Assembly (NCBI RefSeq): GCF_027359675.1
Contig: NZ_CP114786.1
Location: 372,001 to 436,000 of the forward strand
DNA: 64,000 nucleotides
Reading direction: 5' to 3'
Source of the DNA: Roseibium sp. Sym1
GTDB lineage: Bacteria > Pseudomonadota > Alphaproteobacteria > Rhizobiales > Stappiaceae
The notes beneath the pieces are model-generated. The model made no database searches and had not been told where the DNA came from. It saw nothing but the letters and a program-made list of their open reading frames with translations. Positions 53,579 through 62,879 of the stretch are shown here, piece after piece. Made by a program: the position numbers and the translations under genes. How positions within the stretch are numbered: the stretch's first letter is position 1; each line of letters opens with the position of its first letter.

Positions 53579-54256
53579 ATGCACGGCCCCTCACCCGACG
53601 CACTTCATCCCTTCAACGGCGAACCGCACACGGTTTTCCTGAAAAACGTCGTCACCCGTCCGACCATCGAGATCGGCGACTACACCTATTACAACGACGA
53701 AGCCCACGCCGCGGATTTCGAGAACCGCAATGTGCGCTATCACTTCGACTTTGTCGGCGACCGGCTGACAATCGGCCGGTTCTGTGCCCTGGCGCAAGGC
53801 ACCACCTTCATCATGAGCGGCGCCAACCACGCCATGACCGGGTTCTCCACCTATCCGTTCAACATCTTTCAGGACGGCTGGGAACAGGGCTTCGACCCGG
53901 CGACGATCTTCGATCACCTGAAGGGCGACACGCTGGTGGAAAACGATGTCTGGTTCGGCACCAACGCCACTGTCATGCCGGGCGTGACCATCTGTTCGGG
54001 GGCCATTATCGGCGCGCATGCGGTCGTCGCCTCGGATGTGCCGCCCTACGCGGTGGTGGTCGGCAATCCGGGACGCGTGGTCAAACTGCGTTTTCCGGAG
54101 CGGATCATCGAACGCCTCCTGGAGATTGCCTGGTGGGACTGGCCGGTGGAGCGGATCGCCCGACACCTCGATGCCATCCGGGGCGCGGACCTCGCCGCGC
54201 TGGAAGCGGCGGCCGCGCAAGACATCCCGCTCGACGCCGCGGGCAAGGCGGGGTAG
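53579..54256 (+). CDS. Hexapeptide-repeat acetyltransferase (Vat/CatB type)
   Basis: 225-residue left-handed beta-helix acetyltransferase using acetyl-CoA. Seen: RFCALAQGTTFIMSGANHAMTGFSTYPF with the catalytic histidine, VWFGTNATVMPGVTICSGAIIGAHAVVASDVPPYAVVVGNPGRVVKLRFPE. This is the xenobiotic (streptogramin/chloramphenicol) acetyltransferase fold; core-genome members commonly act on unknown small molecules, so resistance should not be assumed. ATG at 53579 behind AAGGAGG. Confidence 0.9.
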   Translation: MHGPSPDALHPFNGEPHTVFLKNVVTRPTIEIGDYTYYNDEAHAADFENRNVRYHFDFVGDRLTIGRFCALAQGTTFIMSGANHAMTGFSTYPFNIFQDGWEQGFDPATIFDHLKGDTLVENDVWFGTNATVMPGVTICSGAIIGAHAVVASDVPPYAVVVGNPGRVVKLRFPERIIERLLEIAWWDWPVERIARHLDAIRGADLAALEAAAAQDIPLDAAGKAG

Positions 54257-54265
54257 AAGGCGCGC

Positions 54266-54913
54266 ATGAGTGAAGATCAAACCTATACCCAGGAAGACCT
54301 CGAAGCCGGGCGGCTGTTGTTCGCCCGGCCGTGGGACTTCCTGACCAGCGTCACCGACATGGCCAACCTGCCGGAGGCGGCCGGTACCGAGATCGCCTTT
54401 GCCGGCCGGTCCAATGTCGGCAAGTCCAGCCTGATCAACGCGCTGACCGGGCGCAAGGGACTGGCGCGAACCTCGTCCACACCCGGCCGCACGCAGATGC
54501 TGAATTTCTTCGTGGCACCGGAGACGCCTCTGACCATCGTCGACATGCCCGGCTACGGCTATGCGCAAGCGCCGAAGGAACTGGTCGAGGCATGGACGAA
54601 GCTGGTGTTTTCCTACCTGCGCGGACGGCCCAACCTGCGCCGGGTGATCCTCCTGATCGACAGCCGGCACGGCATCAAGAAAAACGACCTGGAAGCGATG
54701 GAGCTGCTCGACAAGGCGGCCGTCGTCTACCAGGTGGTGCTGACCAAGGCCGACAAGATCAAGCCGCCCGCTCTCACGCGGCTGATCGCGGACACGCAGG
54801 CCCTGTTGGCCAAGCGCGTGGCGGCGCATCCGATCGTTCTGGCCACCTCCTCGGAAAAGAACCGGGGCGTGGACGAACTCAAGGCGGAGCTCTGCCTCCT
54901 GGCCAGCCAGTGA
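54266..54913 (+). CDS. engB: Ribosome-assembly GTPase EngB (YihA/YsxC)
   Basis: 215 residues. GTPase motifs: G1 [10 protein letters not shown]3 [10 protein letters not shown]4 TKADK, G5 ATSSEK. Acts in large-subunit assembly. ATG at 54266, nine bases after the acetyltransferase stop; probably co-transcribed with it and upstream of argB. Confidence 0.95.
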   Translation: MSEDQTYTQEDLEAGRLLFARPWDFLTSVTDMANLPEAAGTEIAFAGRSNVGKSSLINALTGRKGLARTSSTPGRTQMLNFFVAPETPLTIVDMPGYGYAQAPKELVEAWTKLVFSYLRGRPNLRRVILLIDSRHGIKKNDLEAMELLDKAAVVYQVVLTKADKIKPPALTRLIADTQALLAKRVAAHPIVLATSSEKNRGVDELKAELCLLASQ

Positions 54914-55009
54914 CCGGACCCCACTGCCGATTGTGAAGGCCCGGCAAACCGGCTATAGCAGGGGTCCTTTCGCGTAACGAATGCAATCAGTTCGAGTTTT
55001 GACCAGTCC

Positions 55010-55897
55010 ATGACCACACCCGAAACGTCCAGCCGCGCCGAAATCATCGCTCATGCCCTGCCCTACATGCAGCGCTATGACAACAAGACCGTCGTCGTAA
55101 AATATGGCGGCCATGCCATGGGCGATCCGGAACTGGGCCAGGCCTTTGCGCGCGACATCACGTTGCTGCGCCAGTCCGGTGTCAACCCGGTGGTCGTTCA
55201 CGGTGGCGGCCCCCAGATCGGCAAGATGCTGGAGCGACTCAACATTGTCAGCGAGTTCAAGGGCGGCCTCAGGGTCACCGACAGGGCAACCGTCGAGGTT
55301 GTCGAGATGGTTCTGGCCGGCTCGATCAACAAGGAAATCGTCCAGCTGATCAACGCAGAGGGCGGCCGCGCGGTCGGACTATGCGGCAAGGACGGCAACC
55401 TTGTGACGGCCCGCAAGCTGCAACGCACCGTGGTCGACCCGGACAGCAATATCGAGAGCGTTGTCGATCTGGGTTTCGTCGGCGAGCCGGCAAAGGTCAA
55501 CCCGACGGTGCTCAGCCTGGTTCTGAAGGAAGACATCATCCCGGTGATCGCTCCGGTCGCACCCGGCGACGACGGCGAGACCTACAACATCAACGCGGAC
55601 ACCGCGGCCGGTGCCATCGCGGGCGCGCTCAATGCGACGCGCCTGCTGTTCCTCACCGATGTGCCCGGCGTACTCGACAAGGACGGCAAGCTGATCAAGC
55701 AGCTCACCGTCGCCAAGGCGCGTGAACTGATTGCGGACGGCACGATTTCCGGTGGCATGATCCCGAAGGTGGAGACCTGCATCGAGGCGCTGGACCGCGG
55801 CGTCGAAGGCGTCGTCATTCTCAATGGCAAGGTGTCGCACGCGGTTCTGCTTGAGCTGTTCACCGATGGTGGCGCGGGGACCTTGATACGCCCGTGA
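55010..55897 (+). CDS. argB: Acetylglutamate kinase
   Basis: 295 residues; phosphorylates N-acetylglutamate in arginine synthesis. [29 protein letters not shown], and the late [16 protein letters not shown] and [14 protein letters not shown] are all family hallmarks. The start ATG at 55010 lacks a strong ribosome site but gives the usual length. Overlaps the next gene by four bases. Confidence 0.97.
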   Translation: MTTPETSSRAEIIAHALPYMQRYDNKTVVVKYGGHAMGDPELGQAFARDITLLRQSGVNPVVVHGGGPQIGKMLERLNIVSEFKGGLRVTDRATVEVVEMVLAGSINKEIVQLINAEGGRAVGLCGKDGNLVTARKLQRTVVDPDSNIESVVDLGFVGEPAKVNPTVLSLVLKEDIIPVIAPVAPGDDGETYNINADTAAGAIAGALNATRLLFLTDVPGVLDKDGKLIKQLTVAKARELIADGTISGGMIPKVETCIEALDRGVEGVVILNGKVSHAVLLELFTDGGAGTLIRP

Positions 55898-56637
55898 CCG
55901 GAAACCCTTCCCTGCCCCGCGAAGGGGCCCATGCCCACAAGCGTGACCTGCGCCTGTTCAAGGGCGTTGAAGCCTGGGTGTTCGACCTCGACAACACGCT
56001 TTACCCGCATGAAGCCGACCTGTTCTCCCAGATCAACGAACAGATCGCGCGCTACGTGCAGAAGCTTCTCGACCTCGGCCATGACGAGGCGATGAGCCAT
56101 CAGAAGGAACTCTATCACGAATACGGCACGACGCTGCGCGGCCTGATGACCCGCCACAAGATCGATCCGGACGACTATCTGCAATTCGTGCATGACATCG
56201 ACTATTCGGTGCTCGATCCCAATCCGGAACTGGGAAGGGCCATTGCCGCGCTGCCTGGCAAGAAGTTTATCTTCACCAATGGCGACCGGCCGCACGCGGA
56301 ACGCACGGCGACCGCGCTCGGAATCTCCGACCATTTCGAGGATATCTTCGACATCGTGTCGGCGGATCTCGTGCCCAAGCCGAACCGGGAAACCTATGAC
56401 AAGTTTGTCGGCCGGACCGGCATCAGCCCGGCCCGCGCCGCCATGTTCGAGGACCTTGCCAAGAACCTGCGCGTCCCCCATGCGCTCGGCATGTGCACCA
56501 CATTGATCATTCCGGCCGGGTCCCGCCACGTCTTCGAGGAAAGCTGGGATCTGGAGGGCGAGCCCTATCCGCATGTCGACTTCGTGACCGAGGATCTGAC
56601 CGGGTTTCTGAAAGCCGTGCTCGGGGCGATCAGCTAA
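55894..56637 (+). CDS. HAD-family pyrimidine 5'-nucleotidase-like protein
   Basis: 247-residue HAD hydrolase. Motif [17 protein letters not shown], motif [15 protein letters not shown], motif III lysine in [12 protein letters not shown], motif [15 protein letters not shown]. The DxDNTLYP form is that of Sdt1-like pyrimidine nucleotidases. GTG start at 55894 overlapping the argB stop, as in many Rhizobiales. Confidence 0.9.
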   Translation: MTGNPSLPREGAHAHKRDLRLFKGVEAWVFDLDNTLYPHEADLFSQINEQIARYVQKLLDLGHDEAMSHQKELYHEYGTTLRGLMTRHKIDPDDYLQFVHDIDYSVLDPNPELGRAIAALPGKKFIFTNGDRPHAERTATALGISDHFEDIFDIVSADLVPKPNRETYDKFVGRTGISPARAAMFEDLAKNLRVPHALGMCTTLIIPAGSRHVFEESWDLEGEPYPHVDFVTEDLTGFLKAVLGAIS

Positions 56638-56732
56638 CAACGGGACCACGTGACCGGCCTTTGAGACGGACCTTCAGTCCGCCTCAGGTCGAGGTTCCAG
56701 GCTGTCGTGGCAAAAGCCAGCCAATCGTTCGG

Positions 56733-56773
56733 CGTCATCCTGAGGAAGCGCGCAGCGCTGTCTCGAAGGATCA
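56733..56773. repeat. REP-like palindrome, single copy
   Basis: CGTCATCCTGAGGAAGCGCG, then CAGCGCTGTCTCGAAGGATCA: the same hairpin type as the pair at 2831-3049, here as one unit between the HAD gene and the LysR gene. Confidence 0.85.
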
Positions 56774-56893
56774 GGCCCGAACTGCGGCAACAGAAGCACC
56801 GATCCGGCCGCACGGCTCCTCGTTCGAGACAGGTTGGCCCGGCGCTGGAACTCCGCTAGATTGAGCAAAACTCAACAAGCGGACTTCTGATCC

Positions 56894-57757
56894 ATGGCGT
56901 CCCTGCGCGCGCTTCACGCTTTTTCCCTGCTTGCCCGCCACGGCCGGGCAGCGCTGGCCGCCGAGAAGCTCGGCGTCTCGCCCTCCGCGCTGTCGCATCT
57001 CATGCGCAAGCTGGAAAGCGAGCTGGGTGCAACCCTGGTCAACCGCGACGGGCGCGGCCTGACACTGACCGAGGAAGGCCAGCGCCTGGCCCTCAGTCTC
57101 GGTGATGCCTTCGACCGGATCGAGGAAGCCGTCGACAGTTTCAGGCGGCGCGGGCGCACGGAGCTCAGGATCAGCACGGTGTCGACCTTCGCCACCCGCT
57201 GGCTGATCCCGCGCCTGCCGGATTTCCAGGCCAGCCAGCAGGATGTCGAACTGCTGCTGTCGGCGTCCACCCGCATGGTGGACCTTGACCGCGAGAACTA
57301 CGACTGCGCCATTCGCCTCGGCACCGGCAACTGGCCAAGCGTGGAAAGTCACCTGCTCTGGAAAGAGCATCTCGCGGTGGCTGTCGCACCCGCCCTGCTC
57401 AAGGACAAGGATCCGAATGCACCGGGAACCCTGAGGGGCCTGCGCCTGCTGCACAGCGCCTCGCGGCGCGGGGACTGGGTCCGCTGGCTCGAAGATGCCG
57501 GTCTGGATCACCCCGACACCAAGTCCGGAACCGTGCTGCAGAGCCGGGACCTGGCGATCCAGGCGGCCATTGCCGGCATGGGTGCGATCGTCATCGACCG
57601 ACGCTTCGTTTCCCAGGAGCTGGAGGCAGGGCATCTGATCATGCCGGACTGGAAAGTGGTCGAACTCGACACCGGGTACTGGTTTGTGCGCTCGCCGGTG
57701 CGAACGCTCACGCGCCCTGTTGCCGCCTTCCGCGACTGGCTCCAGACCGCGGCTTGA
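56894..57757 (+). CDS. LysR-family regulator (GcvA-like)
   Basis: 287 residues. Helix-turn-helix about 3-62 (LRALHAFSLLARHGRAALAA then EKLGVSPSALSHLMRKLE) and a two-lobed effector domain (RISTVSTFATRWLIPRLPDFQ, and late DTGYWFVRSP). The GcvA-like features include R..W.(I/L)PRL. No divergent partner gene that would be its classic target. Its TGA stop codon abuts a MITE-like element. Confidence 0.9.
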   Translation: MASLRALHAFSLLARHGRAALAAEKLGVSPSALSHLMRKLESELGATLVNRDGRGLTLTEEGQRLALSLGDAFDRIEEAVDSFRRRGRTELRISTVSTFATRWLIPRLPDFQASQQDVELLLSASTRMVDLDRENYDCAIRLGTGNWPSVESHLLWKEHLAVAVAPALLKDKDPNAPGTLRGLRLLHSASRRGDWVRWLEDAGLDHPDTKSGTVLQSRDLAIQAAIAGMGAIVIDRRFVSQELEAGHLIMPDWKVVELDTGYWFVRSPVRTLTRPVAAFRDWLQTAA

Positions 57758-58020
57758 TACCAACCTCAATAGACAGGAACCGATCGGACCGTGTTTTGGG
57801 GCTGTTCGGCAAGGAGCAGGTTGCAGGGCGATATGGTTTGTCGTTCAAAACCTGCGACGCAGCTGAACAGTCCCAAAACACGGCCTACGGTGGCCTGCTC
57901 CGGCTTGCCGGACAGCGTTGCGCTGCTTGAACGGCCAACCAGGCCGTCCTGCGCAACGCGCCTTGCCGGCCAAACCGGATCAGAACCATCAGATGGGTTT
58001 CTATCTTTTGAGGTTGGTAT
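57757..58020. repeat. MITE-like element with nested inverted repeat
   Basis: 264 bp with terminal inverted repeats: ATACCAACCTCAA (57757-57769) and its exact complement (58008-58020), extending imperfectly inward to about 30 bp. Inside, CCGTGTTTTGGGGCTGTTC (57789-57807) is complemented at 57865-57883 with one mismatch, forming a second 95-bp unit. No ORF. The right half (about 57893-58020) is highly similar to 61563-61676. Confidence 0.8.
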
Positions 58021-58144
58021 TCGCCTTCCCCTTTTGTTTGCCTTGTTTTTCCTCAGCAATCGGCAATAGTTGTGACGTTGCCGGCCAAGCGCTGTATTGT
58101 GCGGCACGCAGCAGGTTATCGGTGGGCTTTCGGGGGAAAGTAAT

Positions 58145-58525
58145 ATGCGCAAGGGGCTTTTCGGCGCCGTTTTTCTGATGTTTTCGTTGATTTATTGTCT
58201 TGCGGCCACAGGCAGCGCTTCGGCGGACACCTTGCTCTGGCGCTTCGAGAGCAAACATCCAAATGTCGTCAGTGTGAAACTCTATTCGGACTCGCGCCGC
58301 GGGCATGTCTGGCCGAACAGCAGCGAGGTCTATGTGCTTGACGACTATTCGGTGAAGACCATCAACATTTCCTGCCGGCGCGGTGAAAAGATCTGCTACG
58401 GCGCATGGGTCCGCAATCGTTCAAATCTCTATTGGGGCGTCGGCTACGAAAACCGCAACCGGTGCTCAAGCTGCTGCTACACCTGCAATGGCGGCCAGAC
58501 CAAGGTGATCGTGCTCAATCCCTGA
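58145..58525 (+). CDS. Small secreted cysteine-rich protein
   Basis: 126 residues. Signal peptide about 1-28 (ending ATGSASA). The mature part has CRRGEKICYGAWVRNRSNLYWGVGYENRNRCSSC and a CYTCNGG ending, about seven cysteines, and a beta-rich composition. I do not recognise the family. The ATG at 58145 has GGGGGAAAG upstream. Downstream converging gene is the epimerase. Confidence 0.75.
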   Translation: MRKGLFGAVFLMFSLIYCLAATGSASADTLLWRFESKHPNVVSVKLYSDSRRGHVWPNSSEVYVLDDYSVKTINISCRRGEKICYGAWVRNRSNLYWGVGYENRNRCSSCCYTCNGGQTKVIVLNP

Positions 58526-58582
58526 CCGGACCGGTGCATTACCAGGCTGACGGCGGGCTTCCGCCATCAGCCGGACACCGCT

Positions 58583-60076
58583 TCAGGCCGTCGCGGTCCT
58601 GTCCCGGCGAACCCGCTCGGGTTCACCCGACTTTGCACCGGTGATCACCTTCAGCATCGGTCCGATCTCGGGATGCTGAAACACGAAGCCGGCCGACAGC
58701 AGCTTTTGGGGCATGACGCGCTGGCCACCGAGCATCGTTTCCCGGCCCATGTCGCCAAGCACCCTCGACAGCACCCCTTCCGGGAACCGCAAGACCGCCG
58801 GACGGTGCAGCGCTCCGGCGAGCGCCCGGGTAAAGTCCGCATTGCGCACCGGGTTCGGCGCAGTCGCGTTGACCGGACCTTCCAGGCTGGCGTCGGTCAT
58901 GGTCCGCACGATGACGCGGATCAGATCGTCGCGTTCGATCCAGGACATCCATTGCCGGCCGGACCCCATCACGCCGCCAACGCCGAATTCGAACGGTGTC
59001 AGGAGCCTCGCCAGCATGCCGCCCTCGACGCCGAGCACCAGGCCGATGCGCAGGCAGACCACGCGCAGCTTCTCCTTTGCGACACTGCCGGCTGCCCGCT
59101 CCCACCGGTCACAGACATCGTGGACAAAAGCCGGGCTCGGGGCTGCCTCTTCCGTCAGCTTCTCGTCGCCGCGCAGTCCGTACCAGCCAACGGCCGAGCC
59201 GTTGATCAGGCAGCGGGGTTTGCGCTCCAGCCGCGTCACCAGGGCGTGTACAGCGTTGGTCATGTCGACGCGGCTGGCGAGGATGCGCGCCCGCTTTTTC
59301 GGCGTCCACAGGCCGTTCGCCACCGGGTCTCCCGCCAGGTTCACGATCGCATCGACCCGGTCCTGCCCGTGGACCTGATCCAGTCTCGTGATCACCCGGA
59401 CCGGGTGTGTCAGGTCATCGGCCCTGCGCGCGTCACGGGTCAGAACCGTCACCTGATGGCCGGCCGTGACAAGCGCCTCGACCAGCCTCCGGCCGACGAA
59501 ACCGGTGCCGCCGGTGACCAGGATATGCTGGCGTGGCGGCAGGTCCGCGACCAATGCGGCGGGATCGCCCCGGGAGAGCCGGTCGCTGCGCGCCGCGGCC
59601 AGCAGGTCGCGGGCGCTGAACACACCGACACCAAGCGAAGAGACCGTTGCCAGGACGCTCAACCAGCCGTAACTGACAGGCACCAAGGCGCTTGGCAGAA
59701 GGGCCCACGCCCAGAGCGTCGGGGCGAACAGGGCCAGGATGGCACCATAATTGAGCGCCAGCAGAGTGTGGTTGATACGCTCGGTCCAGGGCAGTTTGCG
59801 TGTCAGATCCTCCTCGACGAAATCCCACAGGGTGATCAGCACCTCGGCTGCCAGGATCACGGCCAGAACGACCGCGAAGACGCCATGGGTCTCCAGCCAG
59901 CCGAAGCAGAGGAAGATCAGGGCGTAGAAGAAGTTGCGCACGCCGTGCAAGCGCAGTTCCGTTTTCTGGGAGGCGCGCCAGGCCAGGCGCTCGCTGCCTT
60001 CGTGATGTACCAGCATATCGAAGGCGCCCATGACGATCTGCAGGGAGATCAGGCTCCAGAGAAGAGGATTATCCAT
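58583..60076 (-). CDS. Membrane-anchored TIGR01777-type epimerase
   Basis: 497 residues. N-terminal membrane part with four or five helices (residues about 1-155, LLWSLISLQIVMGAFDMLVHHE, GVFAVVLAVILAAEVLITLWDF), then an SDR domain (HILVTGGTGFVGRRLVEAL at about 190, GSAVGWYG with the active Tyr, NATAPNPVRNADFTRAL, and C-terminal DUF1731-like MLGGQRVMPQKLLSAGF). The fusion of membrane domain to this epimerase is known next to DUF4166 proteins. Starts inside the DUF4166 gene end (overlap 8 bp). Substrate unknown. Confidence 0.85.
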   Translation of the reverse strand: MDNPLLWSLISLQIVMGAFDMLVHHEGSERLAWRASQKTELRLHGVRNFFYALIFLCFGWLETHGVFAVVLAVILAAEVLITLWDFVEEDLTRKLPWTERINHTLLALNYGAILALFAPTLWAWALLPSALVPVSYGWLSVLATVSSLGVGVFSARDLLAAARSDRLSRGDPAALVADLPPRQHILVTGGTGFVGRRLVEALVTAGHQVTVLTRDARRADDLTHPVRVITRLDQVHGQDRVDAIVNLAGDPVANGLWTPKKRARILASRVDMTNAVHALVTRLERKPRCLINGSAVGWYGLRGDEKLTEEAAPSPAFVHDVCDRWERAAGSVAKEKLRVVCLRIGLVLGVEGGMLARLLTPFEFGVGGVMGSGRQWMSWIERDDLIRVIVRTMTDASLEGPVNATAPNPVRNADFTRALAGALHRPAVLRFPEGVLSRVLGDMGRETMLGGQRVMPQKLLSAGFVFQHPEIGPMLKVITGAKSGEPERVRRDRTATA

Positions 60077-60728
60077 TATACGTGTCCTCGCTGTCGTGAA
60101 AGATCGCGTCCTGGTGAACCAGTTCGCCCAGGACGCGGCTCTTGAGGGAAAGGGAAAACAGAAAGCGCGCGCTGCCGAGGTCGCGATGGGTGATGGTCAG
60201 CGCGCCGGGCCGCAGCCAGCGCGGCAGCCGCAGCCGCCAATTCAAAAGCTGAAGAAAATAATGGTCGCTCGTGAAGGTGAGACCATCGCGCCCGGCGTTG
60301 ACCCTCAAGGCAATGCCGACACCCGCGCCGATATATTCCTCGATGCCGGTCGGACCGGAAAATCTCTTGGAGCTATGGATGACCTGGGGAAACCCGGCCG
60401 CGCGGCCGTATTGGCGCAGCCAGAACTGGCCGTCACCGGCGATGTCCTCGGTCACCGAGACAACGGCCGGCTGGTGCAGGCAGGTCCTGTCATAGGGCAA
60501 GGGCGCGCCGATTGTCCGCGCAAGCTGGGCAAGCAGCCAGCCGGCCGGGTTCAAGCGCATGTCGGTGACACGGCCCTGGTAAACCACGCTCGCGCCGCCC
60601 TTCAGGCGTTTGCCGAACCGGCGCTTCACCGCCCCGGGCAACGAAGACCAGGCCGCCTCTCCCAGGAGGTCGCGAAAACGGCGGTCCCCCGAAGCCGCCT
60701 TGGGCGGGGCAATGCAGTCGCTCAGCAT
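60069..60728 (-). CDS. DUF4166-domain protein
   Basis: 219 residues. DUF4166 hallmarks: N-terminal FRDLLGEAAWSSLPGAVKRRFG, VVYQGRV, LAQLARTIGAPLP and the late LTITHRDLGSARFLFSL. Function unknown. Coupled to the epimerase gene by an 8-bp overlap, and preceded by the regulator gene with an ATTTCT-N8-AGAAAT palindrome in between. Confidence 0.85.
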   Translation of the reverse strand: MLSDCIAPPKAASGDRRFRDLLGEAAWSSLPGAVKRRFGKRLKGGASVVYQGRVTDMRLNPAGWLLAQLARTIGAPLPYDRTCLHQPAVVSVTEDIAGDGQFWLRQYGRAAGFPQVIHSSKRFSGPTGIEEYIGAGVGIALRVNAGRDGLTFTSDHYFLQLLNWRLRLPRWLRPGALTITHRDLGSARFLFSLSLKSRVLGELVHQDAIFHDSEDTYNG

Positions 60729-60756
60729 TCTTGCACCCTTTCCTGTTCTATCGGTT

Positions 60757-60776
60757 ATTTCTGTATAAAGAGAAAT
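60757..60776. promoter_or_regulatory. Operator-like palindrome ahead of DUF4166 gene
   Basis: ATTTCT-N8-AGAAAT (60757-60776), extended to CGGTTATTTCT and AGAAATGACCG with one mismatch pair. The same core with the same N8 lies at the start of the adjacent regulator gene. Placed 28 bases upstream of the DUF4166 start. Confidence 0.7.
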
Positions 60777-60826
60777 GACCGTTCAAAAAAACACGGACAG
60801 GCCCGACACCGGAATGGCAGCGGGTG

Positions 60827-61387
60827 TCAGTCCGTTTTCTTGCCGCCGATCTTGAGGAGCGCGATGACCTTGTCGCCCATCTTGACCAGGGTGGCGAGTT
60901 TCGATTTCGGTACGCTGAACATCTGGTTCCACCAACGGTCCGCCGTTGCCAGGAAGTCCTGCATCTCCCGCATCCGCGCGAGCGTGACCGGATGCAGGCT
61001 CTTCTCCGCTTCCGCCTGGCCGACGCACATGTCAATCGCCCGGATTGCCGGATCGATCTCGCGTTCCTTGCGGCCCTTTGCGATCAGCAACGCCATTTCC
61101 CAGACGTCGGTTTCCGCAACAAAATGTTCCCGCCTGTCGCCCGCCACCGGCACTCTCTGGATGAGGCGCCAGCCAACCAGTTCCTTCAGGGAATTGGAGA
61201 CGTTCGAGCGGGCAATTCCCAACTCTTCCGAAATCTGCTCCGCGTTGAGGGGATCTGGGCTGAGGTAGAGCAGCGCATGGATCTGCGCCACAGAACGGTT
61301 GACGCCCCACTGGCCGCCCATGTCCCCCCAATAGAGGATGAACTGCTCCTTCGCGGAAGGATCGTTCTTGTCGGTAATTTCTGTCAT
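60827..61387 (-). CDS. GbsR/MarR-type winged-helix regulator
   Basis: 186 residues; wHTH with LNAEQISEELGIARSNVSNSLKELVGWRLIQRV (about 50-85) after FILYWGDMGGQWGVNRSVAQIHALLYL, the GbsR-like start. The ATG at 61387 was chosen because upstream codons run into MITE sequence; it lies in the middle of a perfect 20-bp palindrome. It is the first gene of a leftward unit with DUF4166 and epimerase genes and probably represses both itself and them. Confidence 0.9.
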   Translation of the reverse strand: MTEITDKNDPSAKEQFILYWGDMGGQWGVNRSVAQIHALLYLSPDPLNAEQISEELGIARSNVSNSLKELVGWRLIQRVPVAGDRREHFVAETDVWEMALLIAKGRKEREIDPAIRAIDMCVGQAEAEKSLHPVTLARMREMQDFLATADRWWNQMFSVPKSKLATLVKMGDKVIALLKIGGKKTD

Positions 61388-61396
61388 GACAGAAAT
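61377..61396. promoter_or_regulatory. Perfect 20-bp palindrome over the regulator start codon
   Basis: ATTTCTGTCATGACAGAAAT is a perfect palindrome; its central CAT is the regulator's ATG on the minus strand. The half-sites and spacing match the operator at 60757. This position would give autorepression. Confidence 0.75.
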
Positions 61397-61673
61397 ATCG
61401 AACATATCCGAACAGGAGTCAAGCAGCTGCAACAGGCCGCGATCCACCATGCAGCCGATCGGATCGGGTTCTCCCGGGGGCATCGGGAAGAACAGGGTGA
61501 ATTTGCCGGCAACGTCGTTATACCAACCGCACTTAATAGGAACCCATCTGACCGCGTTTGGAGGCCTGTTCCGGCCCGCCGGACGGCGTTGCGCCGCTTG
61601 AACGGCCAACCAGGTCGTCCTGCGCAACGCGCCTTGCCGGCAAACCGGAACAACGACATCAGATCGGTTCCTA

Positions 61674-62441
61674 TTAGGTCGTAGACTCATAAACGCGCAG
61701 CCACAGCCGCATTGAGGCGAGTTGGACCATGGCGAGGAAGTTCTCGGCCAGCTTATCGTAGCGGGTAGCGACCCGGCGGAAGTGCTTCAACTTAGAGAAG
61801 AAGCGCTCGATCAGGTTCCGCTCGCGGTAGAGCCATGTGCTGAAGTAGGGTTTCGACCTCCGGTTGGCCTTGGGAGGGATGTTGGCGAACGCGCCCTTTT
61901 CGCGGAGAGCCGCCCGGATACGGTCGGCATCGTATGCCTTGTCCGCGAGCACGATTGTTCCGCTACCAACATGGTCAAGTAGATCGTAAGCGGCTTGCCC
62001 ATCATGGCTTTGTCCAGCGTTAAGGCTCAGCCGGATTGGGAGGCCTTGCGCGTCGACAACCGCGTGGATTTTGGTCGTGAGGCCGCCTCGGGAACGACCG
62101 AGACAATGATCTCGATCCCCCTTTTTTGCCGTCGCGGCCTGCTGGTGGGCGCGAACGGAGGTGCTATCGATCATCTGGATGTCGCCTTCATGCGCGGCTG
62201 TGATGGCATCCATCATCCGGTCCCAGACGCCAACCTTTCGCCATCGAACGAAGCGGTTGTAGCAGGTGGTGCGCGGACCGTAACGCTCCGGCAAGTCGCG
62301 CCATGGCGTTCCGGAACGCAGTACCCAGAAGATGCCGTTTAGAACGCGTCGATCATCGACGCGCGGCACGCCTCGGGGCTTGTTGGGCAGGAGTGGCTCA
62401 ATCACGCGCCATTCGAAGTCGGTCAGGTCATATCGGCTCAT
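61674..62441 (-). CDS. IS5-family transposase
   Basis: 255 residues of intact DDE transposase: MSRYDLTDFEWRVIEPLLPN, GIFWVLRSGTPWRDLPERYG, the first D in MIDSTSVRAHQQ, second D in VLADKAYDADRI, and E in RERNLIERFFSKLKHFRR. It appears complete. Its stop codon TAA (61674-61676 on the minus strand) lies outside the element and is given by the target DNA. Possibly still active. Confidence 0.93.
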   Translation of the reverse strand: MSRYDLTDFEWRVIEPLLPNKPRGVPRVDDRRVLNGIFWVLRSGTPWRDLPERYGPRTTCYNRFVRWRKVGVWDRMMDAITAAHEGDIQMIDSTSVRAHQQAATAKKGDRDHCLGRSRGGLTTKIHAVVDAQGLPIRLSLNAGQSHDGQAAYDLLDHVGSGTIVLADKAYDADRIRAALREKGAFANIPPKANRRSKPYFSTWLYRERNLIERFFSKLKHFRRVATRYDKLAENFLAMVQLASMRLWLRVYESTT

Positions 62442-62879
62442 TGTGAGCTTGAATCAGAAATCGGAGCGATACGAAAGGGGCCACTTGCGGTGGGGAGTTG
62501 CAGTCCGGCGCCTTCCGCTACAGAATGAGCGGCATGTTCAATTACTATCTGATCTCGCCAGGTGAGCGGCCACAATCCGTCTCTGTCGCACACCACCTCT
62601 GGGGTAACGACTGCGACTTCGATTCAGATGGAAATGATGATGAAGCCCCCGTCGGTGGCTGGACGGAACTGACCGTTGCACTCCGCCCGGAATGTGAAGA
62701 GCGCGTCGATGTCGATCCTATCGACGGCAACGAGCCGCTTGTGCTCGCAATCCGTTCAGAATCGGCCGATCTCGCGAAGAAAGCCGCTCTGTTTCTCCAG
62801 GTACATTCCGGCGGAGAACTCAGCGAACAGGCACCTCGCTAAAGCCATATCGCCCCATAATTTTTATGGGTTCACAGCC
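61677..62879 (-). mobile_element. IS5-type element with passenger gene
   Basis: 1203 bp between imperfect inverted ends GGTCGTAGACTCATAAA and (complement) GGCTGTGAACCCATAAA, flanked by TA on both sides, the usual small target duplication of this group. It contains a transposase (minus) and an unrelated 105-residue gene (plus). Ends are confirmed by the interrupted MITE on both sides. Confidence 0.85.
62525..62842 (+). CDS. IS5 passenger gene, unknown function
   Basis: 105-residue acidic protein: MSGMFNYYLISPGERPQS, DCDFDSDGNDDEAPVGGWTEL, RVDVDPIDGNEPLVLAIRS and DLAKKAALFLQVHSGG. No signal peptide. Family not recognised; the acidic profile and compact alpha-beta pattern recall small immunity-type or IS-passenger proteins, but this is only an impression. 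Divergent from the transposase and inside the same ends. Confidence 0.65.
   Translation: MSGMFNYYLISPGERPQSVSVAHHLWGNDCDFDSDGNDDEAPVGGWTELTVALRPECEERVDVDPIDGNEPLVLAIRSESADLAKKAALFLQVHSGGELSEQAPR

Noticed and set aside
53591..54829. 412-codon minus frame over acetyltransferase and engB
   Set aside because: Spans two genes with clear motifs on the other strand.
58673..60145. 490-codon plus frame over the epimerase gene
   Set aside because: Antisense shadow; no motif and no ribosome site.
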